NCBI GenBank assembly: GCA_003117195.1
Contig: BDSI01000066.1
Coordinates: 248,001-312,000 of the forward strand
Length of the DNA: 64,000 bases
Direction: 5' to 3'
Source of the DNA: Eudorina sp. 2006-703-Eu-15
Taxonomy: Eukaryota; Chlorophyta; Chlorophyceae; Chlamydomonadales; Volvocaceae
The position numbers were made by a program, and so were the translations under genes. Of this stretch, positions 33,560 through 44,808 are shown in pieces. The notes beneath the pieces are model-generated. The model worked only from the letters and a program-made list of their open reading frames with translations. It was not told where the DNA came from and ran no database searches. Numbering within the stretch: position 1 is the stretch's first letter; the number at the start of each line of letters is the position of its first letter.

Positions 33560-36500
33560 CTACTTCCCCAGCCCTCCCCTGGTCGCGGGGTCCAGCAACG
33601 CCACCACAAAGCCCATAGTCGCTTGCCGGTAGCCTTCCAGCGCCTCTCTGACCAACCCCGCGTGCAGAGTAAGAGCCGTCGCCCCATTCACGACGGCCAG
33701 GACCGCCACCAGCCACCGGACCGCCCACCATCGCCCGCCCGCCAGGACCGCCAGCGCCGCCGCCCCAAGCACGGCGCTGCAGTACATGAGGACCGCGGCG
33801 CCGTGCGCTTCCGACCGCGCCGCGCGCGCCTCCAGCTCCTCGATCCGCGCCGTCAGCGCCGCCAACGGGGCCACGGAGACCTCGCTGGCGCGCGCGGCCG
33901 CCTGGCTGACGGTGGCCAGCGATGCGTCCAGCAGCTCCAACTGCACAGCGGTTAGGAATATGAGGAACGACAGCGGCGGTTGACAACGGTCGTCAACGAC
34001 AACGGCCGAGGCAGGGGGCCTGTTCTTCTCATGCAGGACCGCGGCGGCCAAGGTCCGGCCGGTACACACTGCACAGGCACTTCTCGGGAGTCGGGCCCGG
34101 GCTGCCGCATCCGATCGCGATGACTGGCTTTATACCCTCCTATCAAGTCGAGCGCGCCCCCACTTGTTGTCCTCTCAACACAAGGACACGGCCCCCCCGA
34201 CACGCCCCCACCTTGTCCTCCACTGCCTGAGCGTCGGCCTCCAGCTCCTCGTGCCTCGCATTGAGCGCGTCCACCAGCGCATGGATGTAGGCCCACAGCC
34301 GCGTCTGGTTGAGCTTCAGCATCATCATCTCCTGTTTGATCACATCGAACAGATTCCCGGCCACCCGCGGCTTGCTGGCGGCACCGACGTCCAGCATGGA
34401 CAAGATGCTGTCCAGGGAGGCTGCTGCAGGGGCTGCTGCAGGGGCTGCTGTCCCCGGTCCCGGATTGGCAGGTGTGGGGTTGAGCATTGGAGCAGAGGGC
34501 TGCATGCTGGGAGCCGCGGCCGCAGCCGCAGGTTGCGCCTGCGTGGACGGCGTCGCCGCGGCAGGAGACGGCGGCGCTGACGGCGGTGCCGCGCCTGCAC
34601 CCTGCGCCGCTTCCGATGACGGCGTGGCCGACACCGACGCGGCAGCATTCGACGCTGCCGGAGCTGGCGCCCCCGCACCAGCTGGCGCTGAAGTCTCAGC
34701 TGTTCCCCCGACCAGCGGTGGCTGCTGCGGCTGCTGGGGGTGCTGCTCCTGCTGCTGCTGACCGGACACACCACCGCTCCCGGCAGACTGGGGTGCTGCC
34801 TCGGGAGCCAGCGAGGCACCGCCCTTGCCGTTTGGCTGTGTCTGGCTGACGCCAGGCTCAGGGCCGGTGCTCGGCGACGTCACGGTCTGCGGCCCCGGCG
34901 CGGCGCCAGCGCTCCCCGCCGCAGCTGCCGCCGGTTTCAGTGGACCGCTGTCCTCTGCCGAGCTACCCACATGGGACCCTGCCGTCTGCGTCCCCTCAGC
35001 ACCGCTCACAGCCGCGCGAACCGAGCCGCTGCAGCTCGCCGACTGCCCCCCCGCCGACTGTGCAGCCGCAGGCCCGTCCTCGGGGTCAACCCGGACCACC
35101 TCCCCCGCGGGACCGGCCCCACCGTCGTTCCTGCCTTCCGGCCGAACCCGCTCCGCTGCAGGTTCCAACTCCACGTCCGCGGCTGATGCGGGTGCCTCCG
35201 CGCCCGTCTCCGAGCGTCCTCCATCCCTCCCACAGGCGGACGGGCCCTTGTCAGGCGCAGACGCGCCTGGATTGTCCTCTGTGCTGAGCTTGCTGTCCAA
35301 CGTCCCAGGCGCGGCTGCCCCGGGGCAGGCCTGCGCGCTGCCCGCCGGTGATCCAGGCAGCGCCGAAGCACCGCCAAAGGCTGTGTGGGCTGCAGTTTCC
35401 GCGTCCGTGTCAGGGACGGCCGCTTCGGGAGTCGGCCCAGGCCGGGATGCCTTGCCAACAGCCAAGGAAAAGTTTTCAGGCTTTGCGGTGCAACCGTTGG
35501 AGGCCTCAGTGGGCAAATCGCCGTCCGGCAGTCCCTTGGCGGGTTGCGGGCCATCGACGCTGGGCTCAGACTCTCCCTCGCACTGCGACAGTACGCTGAC
35601 CGGGGCAATCCCCGCAGCCTCGGAATCAGCCGCCCGCACGCCACCGCCTGTCGGGGGAGCCGTGATCGCTGCGCCCACATCAGCAGCTTCCGCAGCAGGT
35701 CGGGGGTGCTGTTGACCGATGGCCGCATATGTACCCTCCGGGCCGCCGCTTGGGCTGCTGACGCTCACACTCGCGGCGCTGGTGCTGTTGCTGCTGCTGT
35801 TATGGAAGCTGGTGCTTGTGGCACTGCCATTACCTAGGCTACTGCTGTTGCCACCGCTAGTGCTCTTGCTGACGTCCTGCTCACCAGCTGCCGCCTCTTG
35901 CGCTGTTAACCCGCCGGCTGGCCCATGTGCAGCATCCGCAGTCGAGCCCGCATCCGGCTGCGGCGTTTCAGACCGGCCGGCGGCCCCGTGAGCTGGCATC
36001 GCCCCGCAAACTACCGCTGGGTTCACGGCACCATCCGCAGCACCCGCCGGCACCGCCCCTGGCCGCAACACCGAACCGGTGTCCCCATCACGAGGCTCCT
36101 CCTGAGGGTGTTGCGGCTGCTGTTGCGGCTGTTGCTGCAATGGCGGTGCAGGTTGAGGCTGCGGTGCCTGCGAAGCTGCTGGTGCTATCAGCGGTGCTGG
36201 TGCTGGCGCTGGCGCGGGCTGTGCCGCCGCCGCTGAAGGTGCTGACTCGGTTGCTCCAGGCACAGGCGCCGGCGTTTGAGCTGGCTGAGAGACCTGAACC
36301 GCGGCAACGGCCGCCGCCTCCTGGCTGGACAGCGAAGTGACTGTCACAGCTGCCCTTGGCGCCGCGGCGGCCGCCGCCGCCGCACTCGCTGCCGCCCGCC
36401 CCGCGGCCGCCGCCGCCGCAGCGGCAGCAGCCGCTGCTGCCGCGGCGGCCGCCGCCTGCGGGTGCGGATTCAGCGGCCGCGACAGCGCCGCCTCCAGCTC

Positions 36501-38886
36501 CTGTGCCGCCGTCACGCCCAGCACCTCCAGACTGTTGAGCGCACACATCTCCTCCGATCCGTAATGTGACAGCACCTGCAGCAGCAGGTACCGCACGCGT
36601 GCCTTGCGCGGCAGCCGGAACCGCTGGCTGCCCTTGCGGTTCTCGGCGTGGAAGCTGCCCAGAAGCTGCCAGCTGTCCAGTTCCAGCCCGCGCGCGTAGT
36701 CCGCCAGACCGTCCTTTTTGGGGTGTGACTGCCGGCCCTTGACCACGAACTCCCGCACCCGGGAGCTGTACATCTCCTTCATGGTCAACTCCACCTCATC
36801 GACGCGGCCCAGCTGGGACAGCTCCACAATGACCCACTTGGAGGCGGAGCAGGCGTTCTTCATGTAGGAGTCGTCGTCGCCGTCGATAAGCCGGTCCGGG
36901 CGCTTGGCCTCTTTGTTCGCCGCCACGATACTGGCGCCGTCCGAGGCGGAGGCCAAGTTGATCTTGCGGCCCTCATCCTCGTCGTACTCCAGGCCGGCCA
37001 GCTGCCCGGCCACGGACGCGCCAGCGGCGCCGCCGCTGGCGGTCGCGGCGCCGGCACCCGCTGCCGCGGCGCCGTGCGGCATCGTGCCAGCGCCGCTTCC
37101 CCCGGTGCCGCCCAAGCCGAGCTCCAGCCCGCCCGCAACGCCCAGTCCAGCCTCGCCGGCTGCCAAGCGCACGTCAATTTCGGCTGCGGACAACGACCCG
37201 GCCCCGGCGTAGCCCTCAAAGAAAATCTCCTCGCCCCCCGGGCCATGTTGTGTCGCAGGCTGGCCGCCGACCGAACCTGTCCCGTCCGCCGTGAGGACTG
37301 ATACGGACAGCTCGGACGCAGGCATGGCCATGACAAACTCGTCAGGTTTGGGGATGGCAGTGTGGGCGGAGCGCTTCCGATGCTGTTCCGGGTGCGCCGG
37401 CTGGGCGGGCTGCGCGGATGTTGAGGGCGGCGTCGGCGTCGGCATCGGTGGCGGTGGCTGCGGCGCCTGTGGGGCTATGGGGGGAGGCGGCGCCGATGGG
37501 ATGGGCTGCGGTGGCGCCTGTGGTGATGTCGGAGGTGGATGCTGCTGCTGCTGCTGCTGTGTCAGTGTGCGCGGCTGTTGCGCGGGCGGGGTGGGTGGCG
37601 TCTGCACCTCCAGCGAGGGTGCCTGCAGCTGGTTTTGCAACAGCGTCGCCTGAGGAGCAGGAGCCACGTCCGCCACTGACTGCGCGGGTTGCGCGTGCGG
37701 CACACCAGCCGCCTGCGCAGGCCCTGAACTCTGCGTTGTCGTTACCGGAATGGCTGCCTGTGCGGTTGGAGACTGGCCATGGAAAGCGGCATCCTGCTGC
37801 GTCACCACTACTGCATCCGCCGCTGAAGGAGCCGTCTCCGCCGCCGCCGCCGCCGCTGCAGAGACTATCGCCACAGAAGCATTAAGGCCCGCCCTGACAG
37901 TACCATTGGCGGCAGCGTCGGCAATTTCATTACCGCCGCGAGTGACCTCCCCGCCATCCGGCACTTGAACACTTGCATCTCTGCAAGACCTTTCGGACAG
38001 CTGCGGCGGCTGCGGCGGCTCAGCTGCCTGAGGCTGCGACTCAACCGCCGGCAGCTGAGGTGGTAATGACTGGACCTCACAGTCTAGTTGGATGGCACGA
38101 GATGGTGGATGCTGGCGCTGTAAGGCTAGCCGGCACTCAGAGGTCTCAGAGTCACTATCAACAGACGGTGTGGCTGCTGCATCCGCCATCGGCAGGTCTG
38201 TGGGCCCGGTCTTTGACCCCGCAGCATCCAGCACTCCTCGCGCCCCATTAGCAAGCACCGCATCGTCGAGGCCGTTTCTAGCGGCACAACTAACACCGCC
38301 ATCTGGGTTACAGCCCGGTTCACCAGATGTGCTCAATGTCTCGTGGGGTGTTGCCGGACAAGCCGCAGATGAGTTCCGCAGGAGGTCTGTAGGACCTGTT
38401 GTTCCTGCAGTTGCGTCGGAACCTGCAGGAGCCTGCAGGCAGCACGACACAACCCCGTTGATGAGCCGGTGATGAAACACGGGCCCTGCTGGACTTGGTG
38501 CCAAGCCGACGTCTCGCACTTGCCCGTTTGGTTGCAACGCAAAACGCGAAACGATGGAGCCTAAAGGCCGAAGCTAGGAAAATGGTAATATGGCATATAT
38601 TGCTGGGCTTCAAAAAAGGCCGTTCTGTGCCTTCCGCGACACAGCCAGCCGCTTTAACCAACACGATACTTACCCCTTCAAGGCCATCATGCACAGCAGC
38701 CTCTCCTTTGACATCTATGTTAACTGAAAGGAGAGAAGAGCAACCCAGATCACGCAACAGCAGCCCACGCGTGCACAACAAGTGACTGTTGCTCGACTCG
38801 CCGGGTACATCTTGGTCTCCAGCAGACCTCGTCACGCCGAGGATGAGAAAGAACAAGCACAGCGACTTAGCAAAATGAAGTTGCAT
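33560..38886 (-). CDS. Large mid-SUN domain membrane protein (SLP1/SUCO, plant SUN3-5 type)
   Basis: Exons (minus): 38886-38674, 38573-34212, 33940-33560; 1651 aa, phase 0 junctions (GTAAGT donor, TTCCTAG acceptor). Residues 1-21 (MQLHFAKSLCLFFLILGVTR) look like an ER signal peptide. The SUN domain, about 610-760, contains ANKEAKRPDRLIDGDDDSYM, CSASKWVIVELSQLG, the turn before FRLPRKARVRYLLL, and LSHYGSEEMCALNSLEVLGV, the pattern of mid-SUN proteins. After it come the conserved segment NLFDVIKQEMMMLKLNQTRL, a coiled coil (LELLDASLATVSQAA onward) and two C-terminal hydrophobic segments. Mid-SUN proteins sit in the ER and nuclear envelope and take part in folding or anchoring of membrane proteins. 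The segments on either side of the SUN domain are long Ser/Ala/Pro/Gln-rich tracts, making it much longer than plant homologues. Head-to-head with the LSD1-like gene. Confidence 0.88.
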
Positions 38887-39214
38887 ACGTCGAGGAAACC
38901 TTCGGTCTGTGCCCTCTCCAATATTGGGGATATGAGTGTGGCAGTATTTGCTTTGTAAGAGTTATGTCACAGAGTTATACAGTACTGGGGCATTCATGGA
39001 GAAGCGACGGTAATGAATTTGATTGCGGGTCAAGTTCGTTGTACTTTGTAGCCACCTTGTTCCTTTCCGCAAAGCTACCCGTCTCGCAGTTGTCATGTAA
39101 ATTGCCTTGCGAAACTCAATTCATACATGCGCTGGTTTTGTAGAATTTCTCTATTGCATCGATTTTGACAGTCTTGTGTACCTGCTAAGGAAACTTCCAA
39201 AAAGTAAAGGAGCG
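38887..39214. promoter_or_regulatory. Putative bidirectional promoter between mid-SUN and LSD1-like genes
   Basis: Only 328 bases separate the two start codons, which point away from each other, so both 5' UTRs and core promoters must lie here. The stretch is AT-rich compared with the flanking exons. No convincing TATA box was seen in either direction. Confidence 0.5.
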
Positions 39215-40335
39215 ATGTCTATGTATCAATTTCCGCACAGCGGTAGGTGTGCATCGTTACCGGTAACCTTGTGTGTTGGGTGGAGTGTAACTCACGGCTG
39301 CTTCTTGCAGGTGCGATGCCTGCCCCAGCTCAGTGCCACCTTGTGTGTGGCGGATGCCAACAACTACTCATGTATCCTCAGGTTAGATTTATGTGGGCTT
39401 GACGACCGAAGGTCTAATGCTGATAGGTGAGAGTGCCACCAACTGCAGGGAGCTTCAAATGTACGCTGCGCACGTTGCGACCACATCACGACAGCGCCGG
39501 CTTATGCCGGAGCGAACAGCGCGCAGATTGTTTGCAACGGCTGCAGGGTCCTGCTGTCCTACCCTCGAAACGCGCAGAGCGTCCAGTGCGCGTTGTGCCA
39601 TGCCGTGACCCAGGTGCGTTTGATGCCAAAAGAATGCACGACGGAGAAGACTCCGTTGGGATTGTGGGATCAGGGCGCCGTGTTGCCTCTCCGTTCTGTC
39701 GTACTCGACAGGCATCGGCAAGCAGGAGTGAAATTTGGAGGGTACGATTCTTCTGAGGTTTTTATGCCGTTGCCAACGATCCAACGCCGGATATCTGCAA
39801 CCTGATACCCCCACAGGTGCCCGTGTACGTCCACCTGGTATGCAACGGCTGTAGCGTCATGCTGCAGTACCCGGTTGGAGCGCAGAGCGTGAAATGCTCT
39901 GTGTGCCATTACGTCACACCAGTTACCTCAGCAACAGCGGGAGCAGTGTTGGCAGGTGCCGCATCAGCGGGGCCAAACAGCTCACAGCCACCACCCCGCC
40001 CGAAGCCGACGCAAACGGTGGTAGTGGAAAATCCCCCGTCGTACGACGACAAAGGCAATGAGGTGCGCCGACGTTGCTGCATCAGTGTTGGCTTGGGGAT
40101 GGACCTTGTTCAAGGACTACACGCGTGGATCAGTCCGAATAAGACCGTCGGGTGTCTGTCATGCACGTCGAAACCGTCAGGCAGTCAACGGCGTTGGCCT
40201 TGTTGCATCCCCCTCCTCCGACCGATGCGCTTTATGCGAAGTGTGTCCACAACGCATTCATTGCTTGTTCGCTGTGCGTACGCGGTCATCGCACAGGTCG
40301 CGAACATCGCCGTTGGCGTGAAGGCCGACTCGTGA
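39215..40335 (+). CDS. LSD1-like protein with three LSD1-type zinc fingers
   Basis: Exons: 39215-39242, 39311-39381, 39449-39613, 39817-40062, 40297-40335; 182 aa, all phases match. Three zf-LSD1 units of the CxxCRxLLxYPxGAxxVxCxxC type occur: CGGCQQLLMYPQGASNVRC, then CNGCRVLLSYPRNAQSVQC, then CNGCSVMLQYPVGAQSVKC. The C-terminus (VENPPSYDDKGNEVANIAVG) matches the short tail of plant LSD1/LOL proteins, so the length and architecture are complete. A start at 39316 is also possible; 39215 was chosen because splicing from it is in frame and gives an N-terminus of usual length. In Arabidopsis, LSD1 is a negative regulator of hypersensitive cell death and binds metacaspase AtMC1 and bZIP factors. 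Role here inferred. A type I metacaspase gene lies about 4.5 kb to the right. Confidence 0.92.
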
Positions 40336-42181
40336 GGAATGCGGGAGGCGCCACGCCTTGCTTGTCAAAGGGGGGCTGCATCCGTGGAGCGCTCAACAGG
40401 ATTTCGAGCGATGATGAGGGCGTTGCATCGGGTCGCCAAGGGCCAGGGGGTTCAGGGGCATCCCAACGCTGCTGACATGGCTGGGCAATCAGCGGGCCAG
40501 GATAGCTCGAGCGTGACAGAGCAGCTGTGGCGGGTGCTGATGCACCGTTGCGACCGTTGCCGACCGTTGCTGTCCTGTTGCCTGCTGTGGCGGTGCGTTC
40601 TGCGAGTGCACACTCTTGCTGGCCAGACTTCGGGTGAGAAGGGATCTGCGTCATTGGCGTCTGGGCCGGCGTTCCGTCTTTCGCAGCGCGTTTTGGTTGC
40701 CTGTGGGGTCATGCAGGGCGCATGGGCTGGGCGAGAAGCTGCACATCATCACACTTGCAGGCGCTGGGCATGACCTGTGTCACAAGTATGGATAATGGGT
40801 CTGCTGAGCTGCGCATTGCAGGACTAGGGGTTTTGACGCCAGTGACGGCTAACGGCCTTCACAGATGCGTAGGGGACACAGGGGAAGCCCACTTGGGATG
40901 CATGGGGAATTGCGGATTCGTGTTTTATGCAGTAGAGGGCCAGTAATGTGGCATTAGGTATTTTGGCCGCACGGCGTGGCCTTGCAGGTCGCTTTGCCAG
41001 CTGCGAGGCTCATGACATATGTTGCAAGTTAGGACGTTGAACGGTACTGCAGCGGCATCGAGAGTGGCATGAGGAGGGGTCGAAACCGCAGAACGTCGCA
41101 GAAGACGTTTCTGTTGGACACTTGCGTGCATTCATATTTGGTCACGCTGGACACATGTTTGCCCCGGGGCGCAGTTTGACAGGGTGCTTGTTGGTTTGGG
41201 CCTACCTCCGGTGGTATCAGGCGCGCGGAAGGTCATGCAGGCAAGTTGGCTGTGTTGAGTAGCCATCGGCAAGGAGTGGGGAATCAGGCCGCATGGTTCC
41301 GGGGCGGCATGGGACCCGACAATACTCGGAAGGCGCGTTGATAGACGTCGCCCAAAATACGCGTTCACAACACAACCTTCGGAATTTAAAACTCTTAATT
41401 TCTACTCTTAATTTCTACAGGTTTCCTTCGTTGGTGAATACAGACGGATTGCGGGGCTCCGAGCTCCTTAGGAGCCATACTACCGTCCCGAATCCTCCAG
41501 ACCGTCCAGTCACGCGGTTCATGCCTCTGGCCCGGCCTATACATGAACAGGCAGACCGCCGATGTGTGTAATGCGCGGCCGGACGTCGCGTCCTCACGGC
41601 CAAGCCGAGCAGTTGGCGCCATGAGCTAGCACGCAGAAGCCCTGGCGGTCACACGCCGTCACCAAAGCAAGATATCAAACCAATCACCACAAATCCTGTG
41701 CAGAAAGATCAACAAGGGACCACAGTTTACAACCCGCACAATGTCAAGTGCACCCTGAAAGCTGCCGAAACGCACCACCAGCAGCTTAGCAGCCACAACG
41801 ACGTCACTCTCCGCTACAAGCGGGACAGCTGCTTTGCGCAGAGATACCGCATCGGAACCGCCAACGCCCTTCCGATATGCGCCCACGTAACGCTTCTATT
41901 TGTACAACCACAATTATTACGACCTCTTTATCGTGCAAAACTTGACCACACTCTCATAAGGTATGCGGCTGCCAGTATGCCCAAACGAATTCCGCGTGAG
42001 CAGAGCGAGACGTAGAGACTGTCCGCGTTTTGCTGCCAATGCATGCCCCCAATGCCCTTCAGCCAGACGGGAAGGAATGCAGCCCGTATTTGGTTGCGCC
42101 TACTGCGTGTCATCTGGAAGCAAGGTGTACACTAAGCATGCCTGCGCCACTCCACCCTCCTGCGAGCACACAGCGCCCCTC
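40336..42181. other. Intergenic region between convergent LSD1-like and RAB5 genes
   Basis: Contains both 3' UTRs. No coding exon was recognised. A short direct repeat (CTCTTAATTTCTA twice) occurs at about 41391-41418. TTACA at 41727-41731 is a possible minus-strand TGTAA signal for RAB5. Confidence 0.5.
41727..41731 (-). promoter_or_regulatory. Candidate polyadenylation signal (TGTAA on minus strand) for RAB5
   Basis: About 450 bases beyond the RAB5 stop codon, the nearest TGTAA found on the coding strand. Confidence 0.35.
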
Positions 42182-43207
42182 TTAGCAGCAGCCACCCTTC
42201 CTGCTGGCCTGGGGCTGCTGGCTCTCGGAAAGAACGATGCCGCCTTGTGGCGGCCGTGGCGCCGCCTCCGGCTTGGGCAGTTTACGGGCGATTTCCTCAA
42301 AGAGCTCGTTCACGTGCGACGCCGTCTTCGCCGAAGTCTCCAAAAAGTACAACCCGTTCTCCGCCGCGTACGTCTGGGCCTCCTCCGTGGGAACGGCACG
42401 CTGGCTCTCCAGGTCCGCCTTGTTGCCTGCACAGATGTCCGAAGAGGTATGAGCACCTCAGCCCTACTGTCGCTCTGCTACCTAGCGGCCCACATCGCCC
42501 CATGTTAACACATCCCCTCGAATACACAGTCAAACTCCGGAACGGTGAGATGCCACCCTTGTTGGCGCCCCGTGCACCCCTCCCCCACGACCTCACCTGC
42601 AAGCGCCATGATCATGGCCGGGTTGCCTTGCCGCTGCAGCTCGCGCACCCAAGACTTCGCGCGCGTGAACGAGTCCGGGCTGGTAATGTCATAGACGATA
42701 ATGGCCGCGGCAGCGCCCCTGAAACGACACGAGCGCACGTCGCCAGTTGACCACACGACACGCAGTGTCACAAATTGGCAAGCTGCACCAACCTGTAATA
42801 CATCGGTGCGAGACTATGATAGCGCTCTTGGCCAGCAGTGTCCCTGCATCCAGAAGAACCTCGAACACAGTGAAGGACAGGCCAAACCCTGGTTGAGACC
42901 ACTGTCAACTGAGTCTTAACGTACCATATCTCAAACTTTACGTTGAGCTCCGGCAGAGTCTTTGTCAGGAAAGCAGCGCCAACCGTGGACGCCTGCAGAC
43001 GCGGTTGCACGGGCACGCGCTTAGCTTATTCAGGTCCCTCCATTGTAGTCAAAGCTGGCTCCAAGGCAAACGATGACCCACTTGATAGTCAAAGAACTGC
43101 CCTTTGACGTATCGCAGCACCAGAGACGACTTGCCGGAGCCCATTTCTCCTAAAAGCACAAGCTTGGCTACATTGACTTGAGATAACTCTGGAACTGGAG
43201 CAGCCAT
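42182..43207 (-). CDS. RAB5: RAB5 (RabF) small GTPase of early endosomes
   Basis: Exons (minus): 43207-43082, 42992-42925, 42843-42793, 42718-42597, 42426-42182; 203 aa, all phases match. A complete Rab: P-loop GEMGSGKSS (20-28), switch I with the effector Thr in [28 protein letters not shown] (65-84), NKAD (124-127), ETSAK and a double-cysteine GGCC C-terminus for geranylgeranylation. The switch region ([31 protein letters not shown]) and LQRQGNP are diagnostic of RAB5 rather than other Rabs. It regulates vesicle tethering and fusion on early endosomes or the prevacuolar compartment. The CC tail indicates the canonical RHA1/ARA7-like type, not the myristoylated ARA6 type. Convergent with the LSD1-like gene. 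Confidence 0.95.
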
Positions 43208-44808
43208 CGATGGAAGAGTCTATCACGGGCCGGGAAATGACAGGATGAGGTGGATGAGTACCCTCGGTTGCAGCCTAGAAGGAACGTAGCTTCCGTGTTT
43301 CAAACGCGTAGATCTAAAGTGACTATCGATGTGTGTTCAAGAGAAGGCAACTATGATGCGCGAGTACGGATACCGTTTTCCTCTGCGTCTGTCATTCCAG
43401 GCACTCATGAGGCGTTACCTCAGGACAACATCCCGTTCATTATCCATGTATTTTTGTAAACTGGGAATTTATAACGGTGCACAAGTGGTCATCCTTCAGT
43501 TCAGCAGGTACCGGAAGCCGTGTTCAAGACCGTTGGGCGTGTTAGGAGTCCTGGTAAGATGGCGCTGGAACAATCCTCCAAATCAACAAGCTTTCCATTC
43601 ACTGCGGCAATCAGTTGTACTCTGCATCCCGGGTGGAGAAAGGACGGAGATTGGCAACAACGGGCGATAACCATCTTGGTTAAGACTTGGCCTGCCCATG
43701 CTGCCGCCATGGGGCCCCCTGCGTGGAAACGTGTGAAAGGGCGGTGCATATCACCAATCACGGCACATCAGTCCTTATCGGATCGGTCGCCGGATAGGTT
43801 AGCCCGGGTTAGCAGGGGTTAGCTTGTGGCTTTGAACACTGCAAAGCTGGTCAGCGCTTGACTCAAGCCCGCCCAATTAAACCCTCAAATTTGAAAGTCA
43901 CTCGCAGACCGGAAATCCCGGCAACTCGACCAGTGCCTATCAGTACTGATGTGCCGGCAGGCCCGGCACCACCTGCTCAAAAACTTTCTTTGCGGGTAGG
44001 GCGCCCTTTTCGGGGGCATGACGGCAGGAGCAACCCCGAGCAATAAAGGCAAGTGTGTTTTATGACCGCATGCCTGCGAAAAAATTTCGAGCCGGTCGGA
44101 ATCCATCCCCTCGCCATTAACGGACACCGCATGAATGAATCATGCTACAGCGGACCCAACGGGACATCGGCGACCGCCGATGCCGCCTCACCCACTCGGC
44201 GACAGCCTGCGCGTATCTCCAACCGACACTGCCCGTGTGACCTCCCCCGTGCTTGGCTTTCTCCACCTTTGGGGATCCTGCCCGTTGCTGTGCCTATCCC
44301 TTTGGTGGTGGTGCCCCGCTGTGCGCCTCTGCTTGCGTAGGTGGGGCGGTGGTTTGTCTGGGCGGGGTTGCGGCCCTCCTGATTTTTTTGTTGTTCGCGG
44401 CGTTGAGGTCTGGGGTAACCTTGCCGCCTTGTCGATGGGGCCCGCAGGGACTTGCCCTGGTATTCACCGTTGATCCCCTTTTGGGGACCGCTATAACGTT
44501 CATTCATTCATTTCCCGACCCACCCACCCTAAAGTCAAGCAGAAAGAGTTCTGCCGCGAAGAAAAGCACAAAGCAAGACGGCCGCACACCAGATTTCCAC
44601 ACGTCGGAGGCACGCCCCACACACCACCACCACCCTCCGCTCCCTGCATATACAGACAACGTTGCAAGGCGAGGGAGGACACTCAGCGCGCTCGGGTCTT
44701 TCCCTGATGGGAGTGCACCGATGTTTTCTTTCGGGGAACCGCCGCAAGCTTCACGTCATTAACCCAGCCGTGAATGGGTTCCCCAATCCATATCACCCAG
44801 CCGTGCAT
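43208..44808. other. Intergenic region upstream of RAB5 and downstream of metacaspase
   Basis: Holds the RAB5 promoter (left) and metacaspase 3' UTR (right). A minus-strand open frame at about 43501-43761 reads like protein, but no family, start or splice partner could be assigned. No other feature recognised. Confidence 0.5.

Noticed and set aside
43501..43761. Minus-strand open frame of 86 codons upstream of RAB5
   Set aside because: Reads somewhat like protein, but no family, start context or splice partner could be assigned; left as intergenic.
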